A stretch of DNA of 64,000 nt from UBA5972 sp964588725 (lineage in GTDB: Bacteria > Pseudomonadota > Alphaproteobacteria > Rhodobacterales > Rhodobacteraceae): the NCBI GenBank assembly GCA_964588725.1, contig CAZPQL010000005.1:1-64000 (forward strand), written 5' to 3'. Position 1 is the stretch's first letter, and every line of letters begins with the position of its first letter. The notes under the pieces are model-generated. The model did no database searches. It saw only the letters and a list, made by a program, of their open reading frames with translations, and had not been told where the DNA came from. A program made the translations under genes and the position numbers. Of the stretch, positions 17,240-25,523 are shown piece by piece.

Positions 17240-18268
17240 CTAAACCCGTCGTTTTCCCAGCATCGATATGCGAATGAATGCGCGTTCAAGTAAGGCTTGC
17301 GCGGGAGCAGCGCTGGCGCTGCGCAGCTGTAAATCCGTGTCGATCAGAACCTCAAGCGCGCTTTCCAGTTTGCGTCCTCCCCAGCTGCGTGCTTGCCGGA
17401 CCAACCGGTCTTTGCGCGGGCCGAACACCGGTGGTCGCGCCTCTGAGAGGGCTTCGTCGGGTCCGCCCGCATGAGTGGCCGCCATGTGCAGGCTACGAAA
17501 ATGGCGCGTAGCCCCGATGCATAGCGTCGTCGGATTGACTCCCTGCGCCGCCAGTTTACGCATTATGGCACCGATATCAGCGACGCGCGACTCGGCAATC
17601 ATGTTCAACGCGTCGTCCAGCTGACTTAGCGTTGTTTGCGGAGCGCAGACCGCCACGTCCGCGCCGGATACCGGTTCGTCATCACCGCGTTTATAGAGCG
17701 ACAGTTTTTCCAAGGTCTGTCGAAAATCGCCCGGTCCCGTTTCACGCGCCAGCGTCAAAAGCGCACTGTCCGCATCCGCACTCAAAACGCCGATCCCCAT
17801 CTTTTCAAGGTGCGCGCGTATTTCAGCATGTGAGGGCGGGTCGTCGTAGATGCCAGCGGCAACTGTATTGGCGTCACGTTCAAATAACCTGCGCAGACTC
17901 GATTTCGTCGTCAGCGAACCTGCGGTTACCACGACAAATGCGTCGCCCGATTGCCAGTCGGCCAGCGCCGGTGCAATCACTTTACTCAGCCCGTCGCCGG
18001 CGTTTTCAAGCAGAACGACCCGTGGCCCCGGAAAAAAGCTTTGTGCCTTGATCGCGTCACTTAACATCGCGGCATCTTTCCGCAATTCGGCCGCATCAAT
18101 CCGTGTCAGGCGCATTTCTTCGTCGCCGCTTGGCCCGACAATAGCAGCAACGACCTCCTGGCGCTTCAATACCACCCGCGTCGAATCGGGTCCGTACATC
18201 AGCAGACCGGATTTGGTTGCGTCGGGTTTGGCAAAAAAACGGTTGGCGTCGCGGGCGTTTAACTTCAT
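17240..18268 (-). CDS. holA: DNA polymerase III subunit delta
   Basis: 342 residues, the usual size for HolA, the wrench subunit of the clamp loader that opens the beta sliding clamp during replication. Recognised by the N-terminal pattern (MKLNARDANRFFAKP, then GLLMYGPDSTRV), the central GDAFVVVTAGSLTTKSSLRRLFE segment and the C-terminal helical collar region, together with its position directly after lptE, which is conserved in many proteobacteria. Its ATG overlaps the lptE stop by 4 nt, indicating translational coupling. A GST gene follows 16 nt downstream. Confidence 0.93.
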   Translation of the reverse strand: MKLNARDANRFFAKPDATKSGLLMYGPDSTRVVLKRQEVVAAIVGPSGDEEMRLTRIDAAELRKDAAMLSDAIKAQSFFPGPRVVLLENAGDGLSKVIAPALADWQSGDAFVVVTAGSLTTKSSLRRLFERDANTVAAGIYDDPPSHAEIRAHLEKMGIGVLSADADSALLTLARETGPGDFRQTLEKLSLYKRGDDEPVSGADVAVCAPQTTLSQLDDALNMIAESRVADIGAIMRKLAAQGVNPTTLCIGATRHFRSLHMAATHAGGPDEALSEARPPVFGPRKDRLVRQARSWGGRKLESALEVLIDTDLQLRSASAAPAQALLERAFIRISMLGKRRV

Positions 18269-18765
18269 CGGGTCCAGCTTTGCGCCGTGGCTTCCAGTTC
18301 TGCCGCGATCGCTGCCGCCAGATTAGTCATTAGACGCCGGTGGGCATCGCGCCGTGCCGAGTCCGAAGCCACTGCGGTGGATGTTTGGCTAAAGGCGACT
18401 TCGGTTTCCACGTCGCCGCTGTAAACCACTTCTTTGTCAGACCGTCGGGTAACTTTGAAATTCGATTTTCCAAAAAGTGTAATTCGGGTCACCGCGGTCG
18501 CCGTGTCGATAATCAGTTCGCTTTGCGTGGTCAGTATGCCCGCGTCCAGAACATATGTTGACTGCGGACCACCCGCGCCGATCAGGGCTTCAAGTTCTTG
18601 AAGCAGGGCAAAACCGTCGATTGACTCGATCAGATTGATCTCGATATCGCCGTGCACCGAACGGGCCGCAGAGCCGGTTTTATAGGTGGGTTCAAAGCCG
18701 CAGGCAGCGACTGTGAAAGCCGCGCACAAGGCGAACAAACTGCGTCTAGACAACAACATTGACAA
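18265..18765 (-). CDS. lptE: LPS-assembly lipoprotein LptE
   Basis: 166 residues with a lipoprotein signal (SLFALCAAFTVAAC, lipidated C22) followed by GFEPTYKTGSAA, typical of LptE/RlpB. The protein plugs the LptD barrel and helps insert lipopolysaccharide into the outer membrane. The N-terminus overlaps the leuS 3' end by 20 nt and the C-terminus overlaps holA by 4 nt; the order leuS-lptE-holA is the common proteobacterial one and supports the call. Sequence conservation in this family is low, so the assignment rests on lipobox, size and neighbours together. Confidence 0.9.
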   Translation of the reverse strand: MSMLLSRRSLFALCAAFTVAACGFEPTYKTGSAARSVHGDIEINLIESIDGFALLQELEALIGAGGPQSTYVLDAGILTTQSELIIDTATAVTRITLFGKSNFKVTRRSDKEVVYSGDVETEVAFSQTSTAVASDSARRDAHRRLMTNLAAAIAAELEATAQSWTR

Positions 18766-21292
18766 TTCGACCCGGTACCACGATCAGTTTTTTGGGCGGC
18801 ACGCCGCCTGTGAACTTGATCACAGCATCGTCCGACAGCACCAGTTTTTCAACCTGTTCTTTGGGCAAATCCTTTGGCACTGTGATTTCAGACCGCCGCT
18901 TGCCGTTCACCTGAATGGGCAGCGTAACCGTGTCATCGACAAGCATCGCCGGATCGGCAGTGGGCCACGCGACCCGTGCGACCAAACCTTGGCCGCCCAG
19001 CGTCGACCAGACCTCTTCAGCCAGATGCGGGGTCATCGGTTGCATCAGCTGCGCCATGACCAACATGGCGCGGCGTTTGGCACCGTTGGCCGCGCCCGAT
19101 TTGGCCAGCGTGTTGGTGAATTCATATAGTTTGGCGACCGATTTGTTGAACGCAAATCCTTCGATCCCCTTGGTAACCTCGTCAATTGCGCGGTGGGTGG
19201 CCTTTTCCAGTACGGCGTCGGATGCGTCTGCGCTGTCGCCTTCCGCGATTTCGACCGTCAGCCGCCAGATGCGTTGCAAATGTTTCCATGCCGCTTCGGC
19301 CCCGGCTGCCGTCCATTCCACGTCACGTTCGGGCGGGCTGTCGGACATCACGAACCAGCGCGCGGTGTCCGCGCCAAACTGATCTATAATATCGGCAGGA
19401 TCGACGACGTTCTTTTTGGATTTGGACATCTTGACGATCGGGCCAATTTCCACCTGTTCACCCGTTTCGCGCAGCGTTGCGCCGCCATCGGCCAATATTA
19501 CCTCATCGGGGGTGCACCAGACATTGCGCCCCGCGTCGTTCTTTGTCGCATAGGTTTCGTGCGTCACCATCCCCTGCGTAAACAGCGCATTGAACGGCTC
19601 GATGGCACTTTTGGGCAAATGCCCGGTCAGGTTCATGGCGCGGGCGAAGAAACGTGAATACAGCAAGTGCAGGATCGCGTGTTCGACTCCGCCGATATAC
19701 TGATCGACATTCATCCAGTAACCGGCGTCGTCCGGATCGGTCGGCAAATCTGCACGCGGTGATGTGAATCGGGCGAAATACCACGACGAATCGACAAAGG
19801 TATCCATCGTGTCGGTTTCGCGCTTGGCCGGTTTGCCACATTTCGGGCACGGCACATCGCGCCACGTCGGGTGCCGGTCCAGCGGGTTGCCGGGTTTGTC
19901 AAAACTGACATCCAGCGGCAGCTCGATGGGCAGGTTTTCTTTTTTCTCGGGAACGACACCACAAGCATCGCAATGCACCACGGGAATCGGACAACCCCAA
20001 TAGCGCTGGCGTGACAGGCCCCAGTCGCGCAGACGGAATTTTGTAACACCCCTGCCCCAGCCGGCTGATTCGGCAAAAGCTATGGTGGCGTCGATCGCCT
20101 CTTGCCCCGTGGCCACATCAAGACCGGCGAAATGATTGACCCATCGCATGCGATCTGACTTAGGCGGCACAAAGGCCTCGGCGACAACGGGCGTTGAGTC
20201 GTTCAATGCAAAAAACGTATCGATCACCGGCAGATCGTATTTGCGGCAGAAATCCAGATCGCGCTGGTCGTGCGCCGGACAGGCGAAAATCGCGCCGGTG
20301 CCGTAGTCCATCAGAATAAAGTTGGCGACCCAGACCGGCAATTCCCACGCCGGATTCAGAGGGTGCTTGACCTTTAAGCCCGTGTCAAAGCCCAGCTTTG
20401 GCGCGGTTTCAATGGCTTCCTCGGTGGTGCCGCCTTTGCGTGCCTCAATATTGAATGCCGCAAGTTCGGGATTGTCCGCTTCCATCGCCTTGGCAATCGG
20501 GTGGTCCGGCGAAATACCCACGAATGACGCGCCCATCAGCGTGTCGGGGCGTGTGGTGTAAACCTCAATAGAATCACCACCGTCCATGCGTTCAAACGCA
20601 AATTCCAGCCCACGCGATTTGCCGATCCAGTTTTCCTGCATCAGCTTGACCTTGGTGGGCCAGTGTTTCAGCGATTCGATGCCCGCCAACAGTTCGTCCG
20701 AATAATCCGATATCTTGAAAAACCACTGGGTCAGCTCGCGGCGCTCGACCACAGCGCCAGACCGCCAGCCGCGCCCGGCCTCGACCTGTTCATTGGCCAG
20801 CACGGTCAAATCGATTGGATCCCAGTTGACCACCGCATTTTTGCGGTAAATCAGGCCCTTGTCCATCATATCGATGAACATGGCCTGTTGGTGTTGGTAA
20901 TATTTCGGATGGCACGTGGCGATTTCACGCGACCAATCCAGCGAAAAGCCCAGCGGTTTAAGCTGTGCTTTCATGTCGGCGATGTTCTGGAACGTCCAGG
21001 TGGCGGGATGGATACCTTTCTCCATCGCGGCGTTCTCGGCGGCCAAACCAAAGGCGTCCCAGCCCATGGGATGCAGCACGTTGAAACCTGTTGCATTTTT
21101 GTAACGCGCCACCACGTCACCCATGGTGTAATTGCGCACATGCCCCATGTGAATGCGGCCCGAAGGATAGGGAAACATTTCAAGGACATAGTACTTTGAA
21201 CGTCGCGGATCGCGCGTGGCTTTGAACAAATCGGCGTCTTGCCAAACCGCCTGCCACTTGGGTTCGACAACACGGGCGTTGTAGCGTGACAT
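18746..21292 (-). CDS. leuS: Leucyl-tRNA synthetase
   Basis: Class I aminoacyl-tRNA synthetase that charges tRNA-Leu in the cytoplasm. I place the start at the ATG at 21292 (848 residues), 8 nt after GGGGG; an ATG one codon earlier and a GTG further up are possible. HIGH is present as HMGH (48-51) in PYPSGRIHMGH, and KMSKS at 621-625. Between them lie the CP1 editing domain (TTRPDTLMGASFV) and a Zn-type CPKCGKPAKRETDTMDTFVDS segment. The C-terminal region has the anticodon-binding helices. It heads leuS-lptE-holA-GST, and a hairpin sits just upstream. Confidence 0.98.
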   Translation of the reverse strand: MSRYNARVVEPKWQAVWQDADLFKATRDPRRSKYYVLEMFPYPSGRIHMGHVRNYTMGDVVARYKNATGFNVLHPMGWDAFGLAAENAAMEKGIHPATWTFQNIADMKAQLKPLGFSLDWSREIATCHPKYYQHQQAMFIDMMDKGLIYRKNAVVNWDPIDLTVLANEQVEAGRGWRSGAVVERRELTQWFFKISDYSDELLAGIESLKHWPTKVKLMQENWIGKSRGLEFAFERMDGGDSIEVYTTRPDTLMGASFVGISPDHPIAKAMEADNPELAAFNIEARKGGTTEEAIETAPKLGFDTGLKVKHPLNPAWELPVWVANFILMDYGTGAIFACPAHDQRDLDFCRKYDLPVIDTFFALNDSTPVVAEAFVPPKSDRMRWVNHFAGLDVATGQEAIDATIAFAESAGWGRGVTKFRLRDWGLSRQRYWGCPIPVVHCDACGVVPEKKENLPIELPLDVSFDKPGNPLDRHPTWRDVPCPKCGKPAKRETDTMDTFVDSSWYFARFTSPRADLPTDPDDAGYWMNVDQYIGGVEHAILHLLYSRFFARAMNLTGHLPKSAIEPFNALFTQGMVTHETYATKNDAGRNVWCTPDEVILADGGATLRETGEQVEIGPIVKMSKSKKNVVDPADIIDQFGADTARWFVMSDSPPERDVEWTAAGAEAAWKHLQRIWRLTVEIAEGDSADASDAVLEKATHRAIDEVTKGIEGFAFNKSVAKLYEFTNTLAKSGAANGAKRRAMLVMAQLMQPMTPHLAEEVWSTLGGQGLVARVAWPTADPAMLVDDTVTLPIQVNGKRRSEITVPKDLPKEQVEKLVLSDDAVIKFTGGVPPKKLIVVPGRIVNVVV

Positions 21293-21312
21293 CATGTTTT
21301 CCCCCACGGAAA

Positions 21313-21344
21313 ACCGGCCTCAAACGCGCAAGTTACGCGCCGGT
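21313..21344 (-). terminator. Hairpin in the leuS leader
   Basis: On the minus strand ACCGGC (21344-21339) and GCCGGT (21318-21313) pair around a 20-nt loop and are followed by a run of only about four T. It lies between the DUF3576 lipoprotein gene and leuS (68-nt gap before the GTG option). It may be a weak terminator of the upstream gene or an attenuator; the short T-run makes either call tentative. Confidence 0.3.
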
Positions 21345-21375
21345 CAGGTCGGTTTCTCCGGTTTATTCTGATCGA

Positions 21376-21858
21376 TTATAGCTTTGAATCCCGTATTCTA
21401 AGCTGTCGCGCGCGGGTTAGAATCGCGTCTTCAATGGCGCGAACCGTGTCGCGGTTCGCCGGACCGGCCCGCGACACCAATGCCACCCGTAACGAACGGG
21501 CGTCAAGCGCCGGATCCTGAATATAAACAGTGGCACGGTAAGACCGCGAAGACCCGCTGGCGCGTCCCCAACCCATTACAATCACACCGGAAAACGGATC
21601 GGCACCTTCGATCGGCAAAAAGCTGAGCACGTCCAGCGTCGCGTTCCAGATATATTTGTTGACGCCGATAGTAACGTTGGGATTGTCAGCGTTGGTAAAC
21701 AGATCGAAAAACGTCTCTTCCTCTTCGACCGGGATGGTCGATGGATTGCGGGCGTCAACATTGTTGTTCAGAATCTTTTTGAACAGCCCGCCACCGCCGC
21801 AACCGGAAACGGCAAACGCCAGCACGGCAATGGCCAGAAATCGCACGAGTGTGGACAA
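21376..21858 (-). CDS. DUF3576 lipoprotein
   Basis: 160 residues with a lipoprotein signal (FLAIAVLAFAVSGC, C20) and a short Gly-rich linker. The body matches DUF3576 as I know it from alphaproteobacteria: INVNKYIWNA-like text read here as IGVNKYIWNATLDVLSFLPI, then ADPFSGVIVMGW and a C-terminal helix beginning VRAIEDAILTRARQLR. The function of the family is unknown; it is found next to leuS in many Rhodobacterales and is presumed outer-membrane or periplasmic. It is separated from leuS by a short gap with a hairpin, so cotranscription is uncertain. Confidence 0.85.
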   Translation of the reverse strand: MSTLVRFLAIAVLAFAVSGCGGGGLFKKILNNNVDARNPSTIPVEEEETFFDLFTNADNPNVTIGVNKYIWNATLDVLSFLPIEGADPFSGVIVMGWGRASGSSRSYRATVYIQDPALDARSLRVALVSRAGPANRDTVRAIEDAILTRARQLRIRDSKL

Positions 21859-21981
21859 GGGCGGACCCTCCGTTAGGAACTGTGGTTAAAGGCGTTAGTA
21901 TCCAGTTGAGCTCTGTCGGACAAGGGTTTTTGAGGCGACGTTTCACAGCGTGCTGAATTGGCACTGTGGCAAGTCTGCACC

Positions 21982-22019
21982 AGCAAGCGCAACTTTGGTG
22001 GAATCAGGTTGCTGTTGCT
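21982..22019. repeat. Imperfect dyad upstream of the porin promoter region
   Basis: AGCAAGCGCAAC (21982-21993) and GTTGCTGTTGCT (22008-22019) are complementary at 10 of 12 positions around a 14-nt centre. It abuts TTGACC at 22019-22024, which could be a -35 element (the following -10 is poor, best guess near ATTTAT). The placement suits an operator or activator site for the porin gene. No regulator can be named. Confidence 0.35.
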
Positions 22020-22055
22020 TGACCCTCGGGGCCCAAACTGTGATTTATCAATCCA

Positions 22056-22080
22056 CTCAATTTGGATTCCCTGAATTGAG
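22056..22080 (+). promoter_or_regulatory. Inverted repeat in the porin leader
   Basis: CTCAATT (22056-22062) and AATTGAG (22074-22080) are perfect inverted repeats around an 11-nt loop, 31 nt before the porin ATG. It could be a 5'-UTR stem that stabilises the mRNA, a small-RNA target region or a protein-binding site. The ribosome-binding site (GAGGGA) lies after it and is not included. Confidence 0.4.
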
Positions 22081-22111
22081 ATAGTCCTTAACTTAAACGA
22101 GGGAAATCAGA

Positions 22112-23026
22112 ATGAAAAAAGTTCTTCTCGCAACATCTGCACTGTCGCTGCTGGCTGGCGCCGCAGCTGCCGATGTTTCTGTCAGTGGTTCGGCCCGCAT
22201 GGGTGTCGTCAGCACTAAACTTGGTGCGGCTGCCCGTGTAACGGCAACCAGCTATCGTATGCGCCTTAACTTCTCCGGTTCCGGCGAAACAGACGGTGGC
22301 ATTTCTTTTGGTGCGTTCTTGCGCGCCCAGGCAAATAACGCCGCTGCTGGTACACTCAATGGCGCAAACGTCTGGGTATCTAACGGCACAGCAACGCTGA
22401 CCGTTGGTAACACATCGGGTGCTGTTGGTAACACTGCTGGCATTTACGGCTGTGGCAGTGGTTACGGTGCTGGCGGTCCATTCCCATTGCTGCACGCTTG
22501 TTCCGACGTAGCAGCCTGGACTCACGTAAGCTACTCTTCGGGTGGCGCGGGTGCCAACGTCGTTCGTTTGGACTTTGCGCTGGGTAGCGCGAATGTTTCG
22601 ATCTCTGGCGGTAACGGCAACGACGCAGAATATGCTGCTAACTTCTCGCTTGGTAACATCAAAATCGGTATCGGCCATGATACAGGTACCGGCGCTGGTT
22701 TTGCTGGTGGCGGAACGACCTTTACAGTCGCATCTGATCTTGGCAGCGCAAACGTTGGCCTGGTTTACCACACGAATGCTGCTGGTGGTGCTAACAGCTG
22801 GATGCTCCGTGGTACCTACCCAATGGGTAGCGGTAACATCGGCTTCTATTATGGCTCCTTGGGAAGCATTTTCGGTGTTCCCGTTGCTGGTGGCTTTACC
22901 CAGTACGGCGTTGACTACGATCACTCGCTTGGTGGCGGTGCAACAGCATCGATTGCCTATCGGGCGCTTTCGGCCGGTGGTGTTAGCTCGAGTCAGGTAT
23001 CTGCTGGTATCAAGCTGAAGTTCTAA
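22112..23026 (+). CDS. Rhodobacter-type outer-membrane porin
   Basis: 304 residues: signal peptide KKVLLATSALSLLAGAAAA, then DVSVSGSARMGV, the standard opening of gram-negative porins of Rhodobacterales (Porin_4 type). The rest is a run of alternating amphipathic strands rich in Gly, Ala, Ser and Asn, ending in an aromatic terminal strand (VSAGIKLKF with C-terminal Phe). Such porins form trimeric 16-stranded barrels for small-solute diffusion. Codon choice looks restricted (GGT, GCT, AAC), as expected for a highly expressed gene. It has a strong ribosome-binding site, two dyads upstream and its own terminator, so it is monocistronic. Confidence 0.9.
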   Translation: MKKVLLATSALSLLAGAAAADVSVSGSARMGVVSTKLGAAARVTATSYRMRLNFSGSGETDGGISFGAFLRAQANNAAAGTLNGANVWVSNGTATLTVGNTSGAVGNTAGIYGCGSGYGAGGPFPLLHACSDVAAWTHVSYSSGGAGANVVRLDFALGSANVSISGGNGNDAEYAANFSLGNIKIGIGHDTGTGAGFAGGGTTFTVASDLGSANVGLVYHTNAAGGANSWMLRGTYPMGSGNIGFYYGSLGSIFGVPVAGGFTQYGVDYDHSLGGGATASIAYRALSAGGVSSSQVSAGIKLKF

Positions 23027-23050
23027 TCCTTTCAGGATTTGAATTGTTGG

Positions 23051-23080
23051 AAAGAGCGGGCTTCGGTCCGCTCTTTTTCT
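23051..23080 (+). terminator. Intrinsic terminator of the porin gene
   Basis: AAAGAGCGG (23051-23059) pairs with CCGCTCTTT (23068-23076) around an 8-nt loop containing CTTCGG, followed by a T-rich tail. It lies 24 nt after the porin stop. Confidence 0.85.
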
Positions 23081-23117
23081 TTGGCAGGTGTCTTTTTCAA
23101 TGCACGCGGGTTATTCC

Positions 23118-23768
23118 ATGTCGCTGACAGATATTCAGGCACGGATTGCGTCGGCTGAATTTGCTGCGGACCGCAATATTGGTTCTGCCCGCTTAATCGC
23201 CGTTTCCAAACGACAACCCAATGAGGCGGTTAAAACGTCGCTGCAAGCGGGGCAGCTTTGCTTTGGTGAAAACCAGGTTCAGGAAGCCGCAGGAAAATGG
23301 CCGGCGTTTCGTGCGGATTATCCCGGAATTGAACTGCATCTGATCGGCCCGTTGCAGACCAACAAATTGCGCCACGCGCTCGATTTATTTGATGCCATTC
23401 ACACTATTGACCGCCTCAAATTGGCCGGAAAACTGGCAAGTGAAATTCAGGCGCGCGGAAAATCTCCACAGTTGTTCATTCAGGTCAATACCGGCGAAGA
23501 GCCGCAAAAAGCCGGCGTCATTCCAGAGCAGGCGGACGGTTTTATCGCCGCGTGTCGCGCTATGGATTTACCCATCGGCGGGCTGATGGTGATCCCGCCT
23601 GTAAACGAGGAACCAGCGCTGCACTTTGCTCTGTTGGCCAAAATCGCAGCGCGCAATGGATTAAGCAACCTGTCAATGGGCATGAGCAGTGATTTCGAAA
23701 CCGCAATCGCCTTTGGCGCCACGCACGTACGCGTGGGGTCGGCGATATTCGGGGCGCGCGAGAGTTAA
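23118..23768 (+). CDS. YggS/PROSC-family pyridoxal phosphate homeostasis protein
   Basis: A PLP-binding single-domain protein that buffers free pyridoxal phosphate in the cytoplasm. The chosen ATG at 23118 (216 residues, MSLTDIQARIA) matches the usual family N-terminus; in-frame ATG 23100 and GTG 23088 are alternatives and have the better placed AGG. PLP lysine K31 lies in RLIAVSKRQ, followed by FGENQVQEAAGK and LIGPLQTNK, and SMGMSSDFETAIAFGATHVRVGSAIFG closes the phosphate site. Its 3' end overlaps the convergent L,D-transpeptidase-like gene by 4 nt. Confidence 0.92.
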   Translation: MSLTDIQARIASAEFAADRNIGSARLIAVSKRQPNEAVKTSLQAGQLCFGENQVQEAAGKWPAFRADYPGIELHLIGPLQTNKLRHALDLFDAIHTIDRLKLAGKLASEIQARGKSPQLFIQVNTGEEPQKAGVIPEQADGFIAACRAMDLPIGGLMVIPPVNEEPALHFALLAKIAARNGLSNLSMGMSSDFETAIAFGATHVRVGSAIFGARES

Positions 23769-24271
23769 CGAATTATCAGCCGGTCGCACCAGTTCATCCG
23801 CTCGACAATCCAATGCAAGTCGGTATTTGAAAACGCTATGCAGCCTTCGGTCGGGTGGCGCGGTTTACGCCATCTGTGAATGAAAATAGCGCTGCCTTTG
23901 CCGGATTGGGCGGGGTTGGCGTTATAACCGATGTCGATTATCAGGTCATAAAGTCCATCACCCCGCCACAGTCGTTCGTGACTGTAGCGGCAGCGTCGGT
24001 TGTCGGTCAGAATTCCCAATCGATTATAGCCCGGGTCATGCTGGTCGTCCGACCAAATAAAATTGCGCCGCAATGGCTGACCCAGCGCGCCCGCATACCG
24101 ATCCGGACGATAGTAAGACACAAAATCGTACATGTGAAAGACACCCGCCGGAGTCGCGCTGTCGCCCTCGTGCTTGGTGTGAGTGATCCCGCCGCGCCCG
24201 ACCGCACACGCGATATCGCGCCCCAGATAGCGCGCACCCCACCGCGTCACCACCAGATCGCGCGGTGTCAC
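23765..24271 (-). CDS. L,D-transpeptidase (YkuD) family protein
   Basis: 168 residues forming a single YkuD-type catalytic domain. The key motif IHRWRKPRHPTEGCIAF carries the conserved His and the nucleophilic Cys (pattern H...GC[IV]). There is no obvious signal peptide at this start (TPRDLVVTRWGARYLG), which is common for this small DUF-like YkuD subgroup. Family members form 3-3 crosslinks or attach proteins to peptidoglycan; the substrate here is not known. Its ATG overlaps the stop of ribA by 4 nt, so the pair is translated together, and its 3' end overlaps the YggS gene. Confidence 0.87.
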   Translation of the reverse strand: MTPRDLVVTRWGARYLGRDIACAVGRGGITHTKHEGDSATPAGVFHMYDFVSYYRPDRYAGALGQPLRRNFIWSDDQHDPGYNRLGILTDNRRCRYSHERLWRGDGLYDLIIDIGYNANPAQSGKGSAIFIHRWRKPRHPTEGCIAFSNTDLHWIVERMNWCDRLIIR

Positions 24272-25356
24272 AGAAGGTGCCCGCTTTTGGCGGCCTTGGT
24301 TGCCAGATAGGCGGCGTTGTGCCGGTTTTCACCAACAATCAAAGGCACGCGTTCGATCACCTCGATGCCGGCCTTGCCCATCATTTCAACTTTTCTGGGG
24401 TTGTTGGTCATCAACCGCGTTGCGGTAAAACCCAGCGATTTCAACAGTTCCGCACCAATTCGCAGGTCGCGTTCGTCGTCTTCAAATCCCAACCGATGGT
24501 TCGCCTCGACGGTGTCAAATCCTTGATTTTGCAGCGAATAGGCACGCATTTTATTGGCCAGCCCGATACCGCGACCCTCTTGATTCAGATACAGCAGCAC
24601 GCCGGACCCCTCGTTGCCAATCTGACCAAGCGCCGCGCGCAATTGGGCACCGCAGTCACATTTCAACGAACCAATCAGGTCGCCGGTGAAACAGGCAGAA
24701 TGCAGTCGCGCCAGCACCGGTTTTTGTCGCGGTGGTTGGCCGATCTCAACGGCATAATGTTCCTCGCCGCCGTCCTGCGGGCGAAAAACATGAAGTTTCC
24801 CGGCCTCGGCTACTTCCAGCGGAAGTTTGGCGGCAGCCACCAATTGCATGGAGCTTGACACGGGACTGACGCCATCCGCGTCGGTTATTTCAAACCAGTT
24901 GAGCTCATTGTCGGCGCTCAGCCCCCGCCCGTCGGAAATTTGCGCCACCAACGCAGCGGGCAAAAGCCGCGCCTGTTTGCACAAGGCGATCGCTGCACGG
25001 TGCAATTCCGCATTTCCGTCCCGGAGTGAGTGAAACGGTCCTTTCATCGGCTGATCCATATCACGCGCGGGATCGACCACGCTTTTGCACCAGATAAAAG
25101 AGGCGTCATCCGGCAATTTCAGACGCGCGAGATCCCCGTCATAAGCGCGCGCATGCAGCGTTTCAGCGCGTCTTGCGGTGATAGCCAAACTGGGTTGGCT
25201 GTGGCGACAAATTTCATTGAACCGCTCTTCGGACATGGATTCGACCGCCAGCACCAATACGGACTCCCCGCCTCCGGACAATACGACCGGCACGCCCATG
25301 CGCAGATCGCCGCGCAATCGCGCCAGTCTTTCCGCCGTGTCGGGGCGCAAACCCAT
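24268..25356 (-). CDS. ribA: GTP cyclohydrolase II
   Basis: First enzyme of riboflavin synthesis: GTP to 2,5-diamino-6-ribosylamino-pyrimidinone phosphate. I use ATG 25356 (362 residues) because AAGGA lies at proper distance; a TTG 7 codons up is weaker. The C-terminal ~190 residues are the enzyme: Zn ligands in HSACFTGDLIGSLKCDCG, the LYLNQEGRGIGLANKMRAY loop and RLMTNNPRKVE. The N-terminal ~160 residues form the extra domain seen in alphaproteobacterial RibA proteins; it is unrelated to a functional DHBP synthase as far as I can see. It is coupled to the L,D-transpeptidase-like gene downstream. Confidence 0.92.
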   Translation of the reverse strand: MGLRPDTAERLARLRGDLRMGVPVVLSGGGESVLVLAVESMSEERFNEICRHSQPSLAITARRAETLHARAYDGDLARLKLPDDASFIWCKSVVDPARDMDQPMKGPFHSLRDGNAELHRAAIALCKQARLLPAALVAQISDGRGLSADNELNWFEITDADGVSPVSSSMQLVAAAKLPLEVAEAGKLHVFRPQDGGEEHYAVEIGQPPRQKPVLARLHSACFTGDLIGSLKCDCGAQLRAALGQIGNEGSGVLLYLNQEGRGIGLANKMRAYSLQNQGFDTVEANHRLGFEDDERDLRIGAELLKSLGFTATRLMTNNPRKVEMMGKAGIEVIERVPLIVGENRHNAAYLATKAAKSGHLL

Positions 25357-25523
25357 GTGCGTCGTCCTTTGTAACAAATCAGCCCCTGCCTATAACCTCT
25401 GGGACGCAAATGTGAAACATAGGGCACCAATTTGACACGAGGCTGTGAAGCTTTTGCAAGAAACCTTGCCTAAACCTGTTTCCAAGCACAAGTCTAACGC
25501 AGATGCAAACTGGAGGGCCTGAA

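Noticed and set aside
22088..22924. 278-codon open frame antisense to the porin gene
   Set aside because: It mirrors the Gly/Ala-rich porin codons, is very Thr/Val/Cys-rich in translation and has no recognisable domain; a shadow of the real gene.
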